From: Thiemannella venezuelensis
GTDB lineage: Bacteria; Actinomycetota; Actinomycetes; Streptosporangiales; Streptosporangiaceae
Direction: 5' to 3'
DNA length: 64,000 bases
Assembly (NCBI RefSeq): GCF_014203605.1
Contig: NZ_JACHJJ010000008.1
Location: 1-64,000, forward strand
Of the stretch, positions 8,778 to 17,792 are shown in pieces (position 1 is the stretch's first letter; each line of letters starts with the position of its first letter). The notes under the pieces are model-generated. The model did not search any database, was not told the origin of the DNA, and was given only the letters and a program-made list of their open reading frames with translations. The translations under genes were made by a program, and so were the position numbers.

Positions 8778-10745
8778 GTGAAGGCATCGGCCCCGAAACC
8801 CGCCGCCGCCGGGAACCCCCAGACCGGACATGCGGAGGCCGGACATGCCGAATCCGGGCTGCGCCGATGGCTGCTGCACGGACTGGCGCGGACCGGCCCC
8901 AAGACCAGCGGGCCCCACCACGAGGAGGCGCCGGGCCACCAGCACGCCTGGTGGCAGGTGATGTGCCTGACCGGCGTCGACTACTTCTCCACCCTGGGCT
9001 ACCAGCCCGGCATCGCCGCGCTGGCCGCCGGGACGCTCAGCCCGATCGCCACACTGCTGCTGGTCGCGCTCACCCTGCTGGGGGCGCTGCCCACCTACCG
9101 GGCGGTGGCCCGCCAGAGCCCCAGCGGGCTGGGCTCGCTGTCGATGCTGGAGCGCCTGCTGCCCGGCTGGCGCGGCAAACTGCTGGTGCTGTCCCTGCTC
9201 GGCTTCGTGGCCACCGCGTTCATCGTGACGATCACCCTGTCGGCCGCCGACGCCACCGCCCACGTGCTGCACAACCCGTTCGTGCCCGCGGCCCTCTCCA
9301 CCTGGCAGGTCCCGGTCACGCTGGTGCTGATCGCCGCGCTGGGCGGAGTGTTCCTGCTCGGCTTCAGCGAGGCCATCTCCATCGCCGTGGTGCTGGTCGC
9401 GGTCTACCTGACGCTCAACGTCGTGGTCGTGGCGGTGGCCGTCCGGCATGTGCTGGCCGAGCCGGCCCTGGTCGCCGACTGGGGTGCCGCGCTGACCGCC
9501 GAGCACTCCAGCCCGATCGCGATGATCGCCGTCTCGCTGTACGTCATGCCCAAACTCGCCCTGGGCCTGTCGGGTTTCGAGACCGGCGTGGCGGTCATGC
9601 CACTGGTCAAGGGCGACCTGGACCGGCGGATCACAGGCGCGAGGAAACTGCTGACCACCGCGGCGCTCATCATGAGCGTCTTCCTGATCGCCTCCAGCTT
9701 TGCCACCACCGTGCTCATCCCCGCCGGGGAGTTCGCCGAGGGCGGCCGCGCCAACGGCCGCGCCCTGGCCTATCTGGCGCACGCGTTCCTGGGCGACTGG
9801 TTCGGCACCGCCTACGACATCTCCACGATCGCGATCCTGTGGTTCGCCGGCGCCTCGGCCCTGGCCGGGCTGCTCAACATCGTCCCGCGCTACCTGCCCC
9901 GCTACGGCATGGCCCCCGACTGGTCCCGGGCCACCCGGCCGATGGTGCTGGTCTTCACCGCCGTCTCCTTCGCCATCACGCTGTTCTTCGACGCCGACGT
10001 CGAATCCCAGGGCGGCGCCTACGCCACCGGTGTACTCGCGCTGATCCTGTCGGCGGCCGTGGCGGTCACCCTGTCGGCGTGGAAGCAGCGGCAGGCCGGG
10101 GCGACGGCGGCGTTCGGCCTCATCACGATCGTGTTCGCCTACGCCACCGTCGCCAACATCGTCGAACGCCCCGACGGCCTGGTGATCGCGGCGTTCTTCG
10201 TCGCGGGCATCGTGCTGACCTCCCTGGTCTCCCGCGCCACCCGCTCCACCGAACTGCGCGTCACCCGCATCACCCTGGACGACCTGGCCCGGCGCTACAT
10301 CAACGAGGCCGGGGAGATCCATCTGATCGCCAACGAGCCGCATGAACGCGACTGCAAGGAGTACGTCGACAAAACCCGCGAAGCCTGGGAGCTGCACCGG
10401 CTGCGCACCGCCGAGGGCCTGCTGTTCTTGGAGGTCACCGTCCCGGACGCCTCGGAGTTCGCAAGCGAGCTGCGCGTCGTCGGCGAAGAACGCCACGGCT
10501 TTCGCATCCTGCGCATGGAGAGCACCACCATCGCCAACGCCATCGCCGCCCTGCTGCTGTACCTGCGCGATGAGACCGGCAAGCTGCCGCACGTCTACTA
10601 CCACTGGGCCGCCGAAGGCAACCCGATCGGCGCACTGCTGCGCTACCTGGTCTTCGGCGGCGGCGACATCCCGCCGCTGACCCGGGAGGTCCTGCGCCAG
10701 GCCGAACCCGACATCGCCCGCCGCCCCCTGGTCCACGTCGGCTGA
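8778..10745 (+). CDS. APC-superfamily permease, candidate potassium importer
   Basis: A 655-residue protein: a His-rich cytoplasmic N-terminus (to about residue 55), about twelve membrane helices (around 60-505; first motif [14 protein letters not shown]), and a soluble C-terminal domain of about 150 residues. The layout, membrane core plus a C-terminal cytosolic domain, resembles KimA/KUP-type potassium transporters within the APC superfamily; generic amino-acid permeases lack such a tail. It follows kdpDE on the same strand and precedes a TrkH remnant, so potassium uptake is the best guess, an inference from context. The GTG at 8778 has GGAGGTGGAGGG upstream. An amino-acid substrate cannot be excluded. 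Confidence 0.7.
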   Translation: MKASAPKPAAAGNPQTGHAEAGHAESGLRRWLLHGLARTGPKTSGPHHEEAPGHQHAWWQVMCLTGVDYFSTLGYQPGIAALAAGTLSPIATLLLVALTLLGALPTYRAVARQSPSGLGSLSMLERLLPGWRGKLLVLSLLGFVATAFIVTITLSAADATAHVLHNPFVPAALSTWQVPVTLVLIAALGGVFLLGFSEAISIAVVLVAVYLTLNVVVVAVAVRHVLAEPALVADWGAALTAEHSSPIAMIAVSLYVMPKLALGLSGFETGVAVMPLVKGDLDRRITGARKLLTTAALIMSVFLIASSFATTVLIPAGEFAEGGRANGRALAYLAHAFLGDWFGTAYDISTIAILWFAGASALAGLLNIVPRYLPRYGMAPDWSRATRPMVLVFTAVSFAITLFFDADVESQGGAYATGVLALILSAAVAVTLSAWKQRQAGATAAFGLITIVFAYATVANIVERPDGLVIAAFFVAGIVLTSLVSRATRSTELRVTRITLDDLARRYINEAGEIHLIANEPHERDCKEYVDKTREAWELHRLRTAEGLLFLEVTVPDASEFASELRVVGEERHGFRILRMESTTIANAIAALLLYLRDETGKLPHVYYHWAAEGNPIGALLRYLVFGGGDIPPLTREVLRQAEPDIARRPLVHVG

Positions 10746-10967
10746 AAACGCTTCTTCCCGCACGCCGGGATGTACGGCGGCCGCGGGGACCACCGACGGG
10801 TCAGGCCGGACCGGCGCTCTTCAGCGGGTCGGTGTCCGCCTCCCACCGGACCGAGCCACGGGCCGGACCCTGACCTACCGCGGCTCCGGCCCATGAGGAA
10901 CGCACCGACCCGTCTTCCCATCCGATCCGAGCCATTGAGAAACCACCCGAAACGGAAGGGGGGTGCA

Positions 10968-11269
10968 GTGATCCGTCGCTCGTCCGCCCAGGCGCTGCGG
11001 GGCGCGGGCCTGGTCGCGGTCTCCACCTACGTGCTGCCGGCGCTGACCCCGCACACCCTGGACCAGGTGCTGTTCGAGGTCGTCTCGGCGCTGGCCACGG
11101 TGGGACTGTCCACCGGCATCACCGCCGCGCTCACCCCTGCCGGGCAGATCCCATCACGTTGCTGATGTTCATCGGCCGGGTGGGCCCTGCCACGGTCTTC
11201 TCCGCCATGGCGCTGCGCGCCCAGGTGCGCCGCTACGAGCTACCCGAAGAGAAGACCATCGTCGGCTGA
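10968..11269 (+). pseudogene. TrkH/KtrB-type potassium transporter remnant, truncated and frameshifted
   Basis: Two adjoining frames together read as the C-terminal end of a TrkH family protein: frame one (to 11150) contains FEVVSALATVGLSTGITAAL, and frame two (from 11153) continues ITLLMFIGRVGPATVFSAMA and ends YELPEEKTIVG. A one-base shift between 11150 and 11153 creates a stop at 11163. About 100 residues remain of the roughly 450 expected; no upstream homologous sequence is visible in 10746-10967. The selectivity-loop sequence ATVGLSTG is retained. It is a decayed gene beside kdpDE and the permease, so this was once a larger potassium locus. Confidence 0.75.
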
Positions 11270-11392
11270 ACAGGAGGGCTCGGCCCGTACCGCTTCACAA
11301 CCGGTCGGATGAGGCATGCTCCGGTGGTTCTCCGGGCCGGGCGGGCCGCCCCGGCCGCATGCCCCGCAGCGGCTTTCGAAGCGGCGCGCGGT

Positions 11393-12106
11393 TCAGCGGG
11401 GACGGCGCCCCTTCCTGTCCCGGCCGCTCTGCGCGCCCCGGCGGCCCGACCCGTCCGGAGCGGGACTCCGCGGCTTCTTCCGCGCCTTCTCCGGGGCAGG
11501 CGCGGGAGTACGGCCCCGCGAGCTGTTCGCCGTACGCCCGCGGACGATGCCGATGAAGTCCTCCACCAGCTCGGTCGTCGCCTCCGTGGGCCAGGCCAGC
11601 GCGACCTGCGACTGCGGCGTCTCCACGACCGGCCGGTAGGTCAGATCCCTGCGGTGGTGCAGCCGCGCCAGCGACTGCGGGACCAGCAGCAGCCCGGCCC
11701 CCGCCGCCACCAGCTCGATCGCCTCCGCCGTCGTGTCCGGACGCGTGAAAGCCGGCAGTCCCGGCAGGACCGTCCACCCAAGGGTGTCGTCCATCGGGTG
11801 GAGCACCTCGTCGTCGGCGAGATCGGCGACGGTCACCTCGTCGGCGGCGGCCACCGCGTGGTCCTTCGGCACCACGACCATGGTGGTCTCGACGTAGAGG
11901 GGGATCACGCTGAGCCCCTCGCGGTCCACCGGCAGCCGCACGAACCCGGCGTCGGCGCCGCCGTCGCGCAGGCACCTCACCGCGTCGGCGGCGGCGACGG
12001 GGACCAGGGTGAGCGGCACGTCGGGCACGCGCTCGGCCCAGACGCCGGCCCATTTGGCGGGCGTCACCCCGGGCACGTACGCCAGCCGGAACTCCCTGTC
12101 GGTCAT
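11393..12106 (-). CDS. LysR-type effector-binding domain protein lacking HTH
   Basis: A 237-residue protein that starts directly in the LysR substrate-binding fold (FRLAYVPGVTPAKWAGVWAE), with the expected PLYVETTMVVVPKDHAVA and GAGLLLVPQSLARL elements, but with no N-terminal DNA-binding helix-turn-helix. The last 40 residues are a Lys/Arg/Pro-rich tail that could bind nucleic acid. The ATG at 12104-12106 is immediately preceded by GAGGAG and by TAACCT. It is divergent from, and 54 bases from, the DUF5997 gene; this pairing is one I know from other actinomycetes. The DNA-binding function may be supplied by the partner (inference). Confidence 0.8.
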   Translation of the reverse strand: MTDREFRLAYVPGVTPAKWAGVWAERVPDVPLTLVPVAAADAVRCLRDGGADAGFVRLPVDREGLSVIPLYVETTMVVVPKDHAVAAADEVTVADLADDEVLHPMDDTLGWTVLPGLPAFTRPDTTAEAIELVAAGAGLLLVPQSLARLHHRRDLTYRPVVETPQSQVALAWPTEATTELVEDFIGIVRGRTANSSRGRTPAPAPEKARKKPRSPAPDGSGRRGAQSGRDRKGRRPR

Positions 12107-12112
12107 CTCCTC

Positions 12113-12153
12113 AGGTTACCGATGTCGGGGGAGGCGGTTCCCCGCCATACCCT
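12113..12153. promoter_or_regulatory. Divergent leaderless-type promoters
   Basis: On the minus strand TAACCT (12113-12118) lies 6 bases before the LysR-domain start. On the plus strand TACCCT (12148-12153) lies 7 bases before the DUF5997 ATG, which has no ribosome site. Both fit leaderless transcripts. Confidence 0.45.
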
Positions 12154-12160
12154 TGACACC

Positions 12161-12529
12161 ATGACCAAGCCCAAGACCACCCAGACGATGAAGCCCGCGA
12201 CCGCGGCCAAGAAGCTGGGTGTGCTCCTCTCGGCCACTCCCGCCGAGTTCCAGGAGGGAGTCGTCTCCCGGGACGAGCTGAACGCGCTGCAGGCCGCTCC
12301 GCCGGCCTGGCTGACCGAGCTGCGGCGCAACGGGCCGCACCCCCGGCAGGTCGTCGCCGTGAAGCTGGGCGTCTCCAACTCGGGCCTGGCCAGGGGCGGC
12401 ATCACCGGGCCGCTCACCACCGCCGAGATCGACGCCATCAAGGCGGAGGACCCCGAGTGGCTGAAGCACGAGCGGTCGGTCCAGGCCGAGGTGCGCAAGG
12501 AGGCGCAGCGCCTCAAGCAGCGCCGGTGA
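12161..12529 (+). CDS. DUF5997 family protein
   Basis: A 122-residue basic protein with the DUF5997 pattern: an N-terminal segment on a small domain (KPATAAKKLGVLLSATPAEF), a central WLTELRRNGPHPRQVVAVKLGVSNSGLARGGI-like region, and a C-terminal charged helix (EWLKHERSVQAEVRKEAQRL). The function of the family is unknown. The composition (helical, basic, with a segment resembling a DNA-reading helix) makes a DNA-binding partner for the HTH-less LysR domain next door conceivable; that is inference. The ATG at 12161 lacks a Shine-Dalgarno and lies 7 bases after a TACCCT element. Confidence 0.8.
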   Translation: MTKPKTTQTMKPATAAKKLGVLLSATPAEFQEGVVSRDELNALQAAPPAWLTELRRNGPHPRQVVAVKLGVSNSGLARGGITGPLTTAEIDAIKAEDPEWLKHERSVQAEVRKEAQRLKQRR

Positions 12530-12576
12530 CGACGGCCAGGACCGGCACCGACGCGGGCTGAGGTCCGCAGACGTCT

Positions 12577-12597
12577 CCGGACCGGTCACCGGTCCGG
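12577..12597. terminator. Hairpin between DUF5997 and Gfo/Idh/MocA genes
   Basis: Ten-base arms CCGGACCGGT and ACCGGTCCGG flank a single C. It could end the DUF5997 transcript or be an operator, since the next start codon is only 26 bases downstream. Confidence 0.4.
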
Positions 12598-12623
12598 GTC
12601 TCCGCGTTCTCCGGGGGGAGACC

Positions 12624-13832
12624 ATGACCGACCTGCACGACCTCCGTCTGGGCGTGATCGGCGCCGGGCAACGCGGTGTTCTCGCCGCCGCCGCCCACCG
12701 GCCAGGCCGGGGGGCTCGCATAACCGCCCTGTGCGACACCGACCCCGCGACGCTGGAGAACAGCGCGCGGCGGTTCGGCGTGAACGGCGCCGCCGCCGTC
12801 ACCGACCACCGCCGCCTGCTCTGCCGAACCGATGTGGACGCCGTCATCATCGCCACGCCGGATGACACCCACGCCGCGATCGCCCGCGACGCCCTGACCG
12901 CGGGCAAGACCGTTTACCTCGAAAAGCCCCTGGCCATCACCATCGAAGACTGCGATGAGGTGCTGCGCGTGGCGGCCAGGACCGGGACACGCCTCTACCT
13001 CGGGCACAACATGCGGCATCTGGGCGTGGTCCGGGTGATGCGGGACATCATCAGCCGCGGCGAAATCGGAGTCCCCAAGACCATCTGGGTGCGGCATTTC
13101 GTCGGCCGCGGCGGCGACTACTACTTCAAGGACTGGCACGCCGACCGGCGGCGCACCACCGGCCTGCTCATCCAGAAGGCCGCACATGACATCGATGTGA
13201 TCCACTGGCTCGCCGGCGGCTACACCCGGCACGTCAACGCCTTCGGCGACCTCATGCTCTACGGAGGGCTGCCCCGCCGCCCGGAGGGCACGCCGCCGGC
13301 CGACGGCTGGCTCACCGACTGGCCCTGGCCGCCGACGGCCTCGACCGGCCTGCACCACCGCATCGACGTCGAGGACGTGTCGGTCGTGAACATGCGCCTG
13401 GACAACGGTGTCATCGCCGCCTACCAGCAGTGCCACTTCAGCCCCGACTACTGGCGCAACTACACGGTCATCGGCACCCACGGCCGTCTGGAGAACTTCG
13501 GGGACGAAGCCGGCGCCGTCGTCAAGGTATGGAACCGGGGCCCCTCCGCCTACCGGGACGACTGCGACATCGCCTACACCGTCCCCCCGGCCGAAGGCGG
13601 GCACGGAGGAGCCGACGAGGCCGTCATCGACGAGTTCCTCCGGTTCGCCCGCCACGGCGGCCCGACCGACACCTCACCGGTGGCCGCCCGGATGAGCGTC
13701 GCCGCGGGCTACCTCGCCACCCTCTCGCTGCGCGAGGGCGGCACTCCCCGCACCGTTCCTCCGCTGGAGCCCGGACTCCTGGACTACTTCGCCCGGCACC
13801 AGGTCTCCGGCCGGGTGGCACGAGGGCGCTGA
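12624..13832 (+). CDS. Gfo/Idh/MocA family oxidoreductase
   Basis: A 402-residue NAD(P)-dependent dehydrogenase. The Rossmann motif GVIGAGQRG is at residues 9-17, the diagnostic EKP sits near residue 100 (VYLEKPLAI), and the C-terminal alpha/beta domain has the substrate-side motif LIQKAAHDIDVIHWLAGG around residue 185. Family members oxidise sugars, inositols or amino-sugar hydroxyls; the substrate here cannot be read off. The start follows a strong GGGGGGAG site at 12612-12620. It is a single gene, upstream of but separated by 323 bases from the ACP operon, and I see no reason to join it to that cluster. Confidence 0.88.
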   Translation: MTDLHDLRLGVIGAGQRGVLAAAAHRPGRGARITALCDTDPATLENSARRFGVNGAAAVTDHRRLLCRTDVDAVIIATPDDTHAAIARDALTAGKTVYLEKPLAITIEDCDEVLRVAARTGTRLYLGHNMRHLGVVRVMRDIISRGEIGVPKTIWVRHFVGRGGDYYFKDWHADRRRTTGLLIQKAAHDIDVIHWLAGGYTRHVNAFGDLMLYGGLPRRPEGTPPADGWLTDWPWPPTASTGLHHRIDVEDVSVVNMRLDNGVIAAYQQCHFSPDYWRNYTVIGTHGRLENFGDEAGAVVKVWNRGPSAYRDDCDIAYTVPPAEGGHGGADEAVIDEFLRFARHGGPTDTSPVAARMSVAAGYLATLSLREGGTPRTVPPLEPGLLDYFARHQVSGRVARGR

Positions 13833-14155
13833 GCGGTGGCGTATCCATTCGGAACATCCGCACTTCGCCCGCGCCGTCGACCGCTGCGCCCTCGTACGGA
13901 TGCTTCGGATGCCGGTCGGTCCCGGCGCCGAGTCGCGGCCCGACCGCGTGCGTGCCGCTCCTGATCGACAGCCGCTCACCGGCGCTCCCTGGCCGGCCAG
14001 CCGCGCCGGCCACCCCTAAGGCGTTTCAAGGCAGGCGTCCGCGCAGGCGGCGGAGGCCGCGGCATAGGGGTGGCATTTGTTAGGGGTTGGAGAGCCGCAA
14101 TTCCCTGGTTACGTTTGCCCCGTTCAACCGCGTAGCACTTGAAATGGGGTTATCA
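13833..14155. other. Intergenic region before the ACP operon
   Basis: A 323-base gap. The 3' half holds the predicted promoter at 14087-14115. The 5' half has no coding pattern or strong repeat that I can identify. Confidence 0.4.
14087..14115 (+). promoter_or_regulatory. Predicted promoter of the ACP-FAAL-ACAD operon
   Basis: TTGGAG (14087-14092) and TACGTT (14110-14115) are separated by 17 bases, a good housekeeping-type promoter geometry, about 40 bases before the acyl carrier protein start. Confidence 0.45.
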
Positions 14156-14431
14156 ATGGCAGGCCAGCTCACGCACCAGGCGGTTTCCCATGCCCTGAAA
14201 GGCATCGTGGCGCGCGTACTCCAGATCCCCGAGAGCACCATCACCGACGATGCCAGGATCACCGACCTGAGCCTCGTCGAATCCATCAAGCTGCTGCGGA
14301 TCGCCGGGCGGATCGAGCGCACCTTCGGCATCGAGTTCGACAACGAGGTGCTGTTCCGCACCGGAACCCTGAGCGAGGTCGCCGACGAGATCTACCGGCT
14401 GTGCGTGCAGGAACGGGAGAAGGTCGCTTGA
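14156..14431 (+). CDS. Acyl carrier protein
   Basis: A 91-residue four-helix carrier protein. The segment ITDLSLVESIKLLRIAGRIE aligns without gaps to the canonical DSL...LEEEFGIEI helix-II region, which places the 4'-phosphopantetheine serine at Ser43, in ESI instead of the usual DSL. The end (TGTLSEVADEIYRL) is the normal helix IV. ATG at 14156 is chosen over ATG 14144 because GGGGT lies 7 bases upstream. Its TGA overlaps the TTG start of the fatty acyl-AMP ligase, the expected loader of this carrier. It heads a six-gene coupled operon. Confidence 0.88.
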   Translation: MAGQLTHQAVSHALKGIVARVLQIPESTITDDARITDLSLVESIKLLRIAGRIERTFGIEFDNEVLFRTGTLSEVADEIYRLCVQEREKVA

Positions 14432-16161
14432 GCGCGCTCGTCCCGGCAGGGGTGCGGACGCTGGGTGAGATGTTCGTCCGCGCGTCGGAGTCGCACCCCG
14501 GTCAGGTCGTCGGCACCTTCTTCCCCGGCCGGTGCCTGACCTTCCACGAGCTGGTCCGCGACGGCCGCCTCGCGGCCGCGCGGCTGCGGTCCCTCGGCGT
14601 GGAGCCTGCCACGCCGGTGGCCGTTCTCCTGCAGTCGCCGGTGGACTTCCTCCGGATCACCGGCGGCATCGCGCTCGCGGGCGCGGTGATGGTCCCCCTC
14701 GCCGTCTCCACCGGGTTCACCAAGGCGTTCCTGTCCCGGATGCGGCACGTGCTGGCCGACAGCGGCACGCGGTTCGCCGTCATCGACGACCCGTACGCCG
14801 AGCCGCTCGCCGAGCTGGTGCCCGGTCTGCGCGTCGTGCCGCTCTCCCGGCTCGCCGGCCCGTACGCCCACCTGCTCGACGACGGCGACAGCGACGGCGA
14901 CGGCGGTGTCATGGAACCGCCGCAGGCCGGGGACGACGACCTCGCGCTGATCCAGTACACCTCCGGCAGCACCTCGGCGCCCCGCGGCGTCGCGCTGACC
15001 CACCGCAACGTGCTGGCCGGCCTGCGCGCCATCCAGCGCGGAGTCGACGCGCGAGCCGGCGACGTGACCTGCCACTGGCTGCCGCTCTCCCACGACATGG
15101 GGCTGTTCTCCACGCTGGCGGCGATCGGCGGCGGCATCGCGGTCCACGTGTCCGCGCCGCAGGACTTCATCAAGCGGCCGGACGACTGGCTGCGCCGGTT
15201 CTGCGACCTGCGCGCCACCGTCTACCTGGGCCCGGCCTTCGGCTACGGCCACCTGCTCGACTCCGTACCCCCGGAGGACGTGCCCGGCTTCGACCTGTCC
15301 GCGGTGCGGGTCATGCTCAACGGCGCCGAGCCGATCGCTCCCGAGCTGATCACCGCCTTCCAGGAGCGCTTCGCACCCGCCGGGCTCGACCCGCGCGCCA
15401 TGACCCCGTGCTACGGCCTGGCCGAGGCCACCCTCGCGGTCACCTTCACCCCCGTCGGGCAGGAGGCCCGGGTCGACTGGGTCGATCGCGACGTGCTCAA
15501 CGACGCGGGGCGGGCCGAACCCGCCGACCGGGGCGCCCTCGCAGCGCGCGGCATCGTGAGCTGCGGTGTGCCCGCGCCCGGCGTCGAGGTCCGGATCGTC
15601 AAGGACGGCGTCGAGGCGGGCGAGAGGGCCGTCGGCGACATCGAGGTCCGGGGCGAGCCGGTGATGCGCGGCTACCACGGGCAGGCGCCCCTTCCCGCCG
15701 GCGGCTGGTGCCCCACGGGAGACCTCGGCTACCTGGCCGGCTCGGCGCTGCACGTCACGGGGCGCCGCAAGGAAATGATCATTCTCGGCGGGCGCAACCA
15801 CTACCCGGAGGACGTCGAGGCCAGGGTCCGCCGGGTGGCGGGACTGTACCGCGGGCGGGCCGTCGCGGTCGTCCTCCCGGCCGGCCACGGCACCGGCCGG
15901 CCCGAGCGCATCGCGGTGCTGGCCGAGGCCGCCACCGCGCGGCCGCCCCACGGGCCGCTCGTCTCCGACCTCAGGGCGGCGGCGGCCGGGGAACTGGGCG
16001 GCGCCTCCGTCGACGTCGTGCTCCTGGGCAGGGGCGGACTGCTGCGCACCACCAGCGGCAAGTTCCAGCGCCTCCTCATGCGCGACCGCCTGCTCGCCGG
16101 CACGCTCGACCGGGTCCTCGAGCACGTGACCGCGGAAGAACGCGTCAGGAGCGCCGCGTGA
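14428..16161 (+). CDS. Fatty acyl-AMP ligase (FAAL-type adenylating enzyme)
   Basis: A 577-residue ANL-superfamily enzyme expected to activate a fatty acid as acyl-AMP and load it on the ACP encoded just upstream. Motifs: YTSGSTSAPRGVALTHRN from about residue 176, HDMGLFSTLAAIGGG (typical of FAALs), the acyl-pocket segment PGFDLSAVRVMLNGAEPI, PTGDLGYL, RRKEMIILGGRNHYPEDVE, and catalytic Lys545 in TTSGKFQRLLMRDR. The TTG start at 14428 overlaps the ACP stop (TTGA) and has GGGAGAAGG upstream. Its GTGA junction with the next gene indicates tight coupling. Chain length is not predictable by eye. Confidence 0.88.
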   Translation: MSALVPAGVRTLGEMFVRASESHPGQVVGTFFPGRCLTFHELVRDGRLAAARLRSLGVEPATPVAVLLQSPVDFLRITGGIALAGAVMVPLAVSTGFTKAFLSRMRHVLADSGTRFAVIDDPYAEPLAELVPGLRVVPLSRLAGPYAHLLDDGDSDGDGGVMEPPQAGDDDLALIQYTSGSTSAPRGVALTHRNVLAGLRAIQRGVDARAGDVTCHWLPLSHDMGLFSTLAAIGGGIAVHVSAPQDFIKRPDDWLRRFCDLRATVYLGPAFGYGHLLDSVPPEDVPGFDLSAVRVMLNGAEPIAPELITAFQERFAPAGLDPRAMTPCYGLAEATLAVTFTPVGQEARVDWVDRDVLNDAGRAEPADRGALAARGIVSCGVPAPGVEVRIVKDGVEAGERAVGDIEVRGEPVMRGYHGQAPLPAGGWCPTGDLGYLAGSALHVTGRRKEMIILGGRNHYPEDVEARVRRVAGLYRGRAVAVVLPAGHGTGRPERIAVLAEAATARPPHGPLVSDLRAAAAGELGGASVDVVLLGRGGLLRTTSGKFQRLLMRDRLLAGTLDRVLEHVTAEERVRSAA

Positions 16162-17780
16162 ACCGCTTCCCCGCCGCGGAGGAACTCGACCTGGCCCTCG
16201 GCGACCCGCACCGGCCCGCCGGCCCTCTCACGTTCGGCGCCGCGATGGCGGGCGACCACGCGGAGCGCTGGCCGCACGGCTCGCTGGACCGGCTGCGGGC
16301 ATGGGGCTACCCGGCCCATCTGGTGCCCGCCTCGCTCGGCGGCCGGTTGACGTCCCTGGAGGAGCTGCTGGCCCTCGGCAGGGTGGTGGCGCGCCGCGAC
16401 CCGACCGTGGCCGTGATCGCGAACTCCCCGTGGGCGTCCGGCACGCCGGTGTGGCTCGCGGGGACGCCCGCCCAGCAGCGGGACTACGCCGACGCCGTCC
16501 TGCGCGGCCAGTGGATGTCGCTGGCGCTGACCGAGTTCGACAAGGGCGCCGACCTGCTGTCGGGCGACCTCACCGCGCGGCGCGTGAGCGGCGGGTACGT
16601 GCTCGACGGCGCCAAATGGATGATCAACAACGTCCGGCTGGCCCGGTTCGTCTGCCTGCTCGTACGCGAGCCGTCCCTGGCCGGGCTGCGTTCGCTGACC
16701 CTGCTGCTGGTGGACATGGAACGGCTGCCGGCCGGCGGTTACGAGCTGCTGCCGAGGATCCACACGCACGGGATCCGGGGCGCGGACATCGCGGGGGTGC
16801 GGTTCCTGGACGCGTTCGTGCCGTCGTCGGCCGTCCTGGGGCGGCCCGGCCGCGGGCTGGATCTCACGATCCGCTCGCTGATCACCATCCGCACGATGGT
16901 GCCCGGACTCAGCCTGGGCGCGTTCGACACCGGACTGCGCTGCGCGTTCGACGTCCTGCGCCACCGTCACGTACGGCAGGGGCGGGCGATCGACCTGCCG
17001 TACGTCCGGGAGGAGCTCGCCGCCGCCGACCTGGACCTGCGCGTGGCCGAGACGCTGGCCACCTGCTGCGTGCGGATCCTGCAGCACCTGCCCGCCCTGG
17101 CCCCCGTCGCCTCGGCGGTCGCCAAGTACCTCGTGCCGCACCTCGCCGAGCAGCGGCTGCGCCGCCTGGCCGGGGTGCTCGGGGCGCGCTACCTGCTGCG
17201 CCAGGACCACTGGTACGGCGTCTACGACAAGCTCGTGCGCGACACGCGGCTCTTCAGCCTGTTCGACGGCAGCGAGCCGGTCGTGCTCAGCTCGCTGGCG
17301 GCCCAGGTGTCGTGCCTGACCGAGCCGGGGGCCGACCCGCGCGCGGCCGACGAGGTGTTCCAGCCGGCCTTCGCGCCGCAGCCGTACCCCGCGGGGCTCG
17401 CGGCACTGGGCACGGCGAGCGACCTCGACCCCGTCACCGCCGGCCTGGACGGCGCCTGCGCCGACCTGGAGCGCGGGGCGGGGTCCGCACGTGCCGCCGC
17501 GCTGCTCCGGCAGGCGGGCCGCGACCTGCTCGCGGACGCGCGCCGGGACGTGGACCCGCGGTCCGAGGACGGGCTGCAGGTCGGCGAGCGGTACGCGCGC
17601 ACCTTCGCCGCGGTCTGCCTCGCCCGGTCGGGGCCCGGGCACTGGCTCGCGGCCGGTGTGGAGTCGCTGCTGCGCCCCGGCGGCGCCCGCATGCCGCGTG
17701 AGACGGCCGAGAGCCTGTTCCTGGATCTCGCCATGCGCTACGCGGGCCGCTCGGCGTTGTCGCTGTCCCGACCGGCTTGA
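16158..17780 (+). CDS. Acyl-CoA dehydrogenase-like flavoprotein (subunit 1)
   Basis: A 540-residue protein of the acyl-CoA dehydrogenase fold: the N-terminal helical domain, the beta domain with LALTEFDKGADLLSGDL near residue 125 and YVLDGAKWMINNV, and a C-terminal helical bundle. At the place where acyl-CoA dehydrogenases carry the catalytic Glu (YEGT) it reads FDGSE, so Asp370 would be the base. It is longer than a normal dehydrogenase (about 380) by a C-terminal extension of about 150 residues. The GTG start overlaps the ligase stop. It probably desaturates an ACP-bound acyl chain (inference), perhaps as a heteromer with the next protein. Confidence 0.8.
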   Translation: MNRFPAAEELDLALGDPHRPAGPLTFGAAMAGDHAERWPHGSLDRLRAWGYPAHLVPASLGGRLTSLEELLALGRVVARRDPTVAVIANSPWASGTPVWLAGTPAQQRDYADAVLRGQWMSLALTEFDKGADLLSGDLTARRVSGGYVLDGAKWMINNVRLARFVCLLVREPSLAGLRSLTLLLVDMERLPAGGYELLPRIHTHGIRGADIAGVRFLDAFVPSSAVLGRPGRGLDLTIRSLITIRTMVPGLSLGAFDTGLRCAFDVLRHRHVRQGRAIDLPYVREELAAADLDLRVAETLATCCVRILQHLPALAPVASAVAKYLVPHLAEQRLRRLAGVLGARYLLRQDHWYGVYDKLVRDTRLFSLFDGSEPVVLSSLAAQVSCLTEPGADPRAADEVFQPAFAPQPYPAGLAALGTASDLDPVTAGLDGACADLERGAGSARAAALLRQAGRDLLADARRDVDPRSEDGLQVGERYARTFAAVCLARSGPGHWLAAGVESLLRPGGARMPRETAESLFLDLAMRYAGRSALSLSRPA

Positions 17781-17792
17781 AGGGGCGGATAC

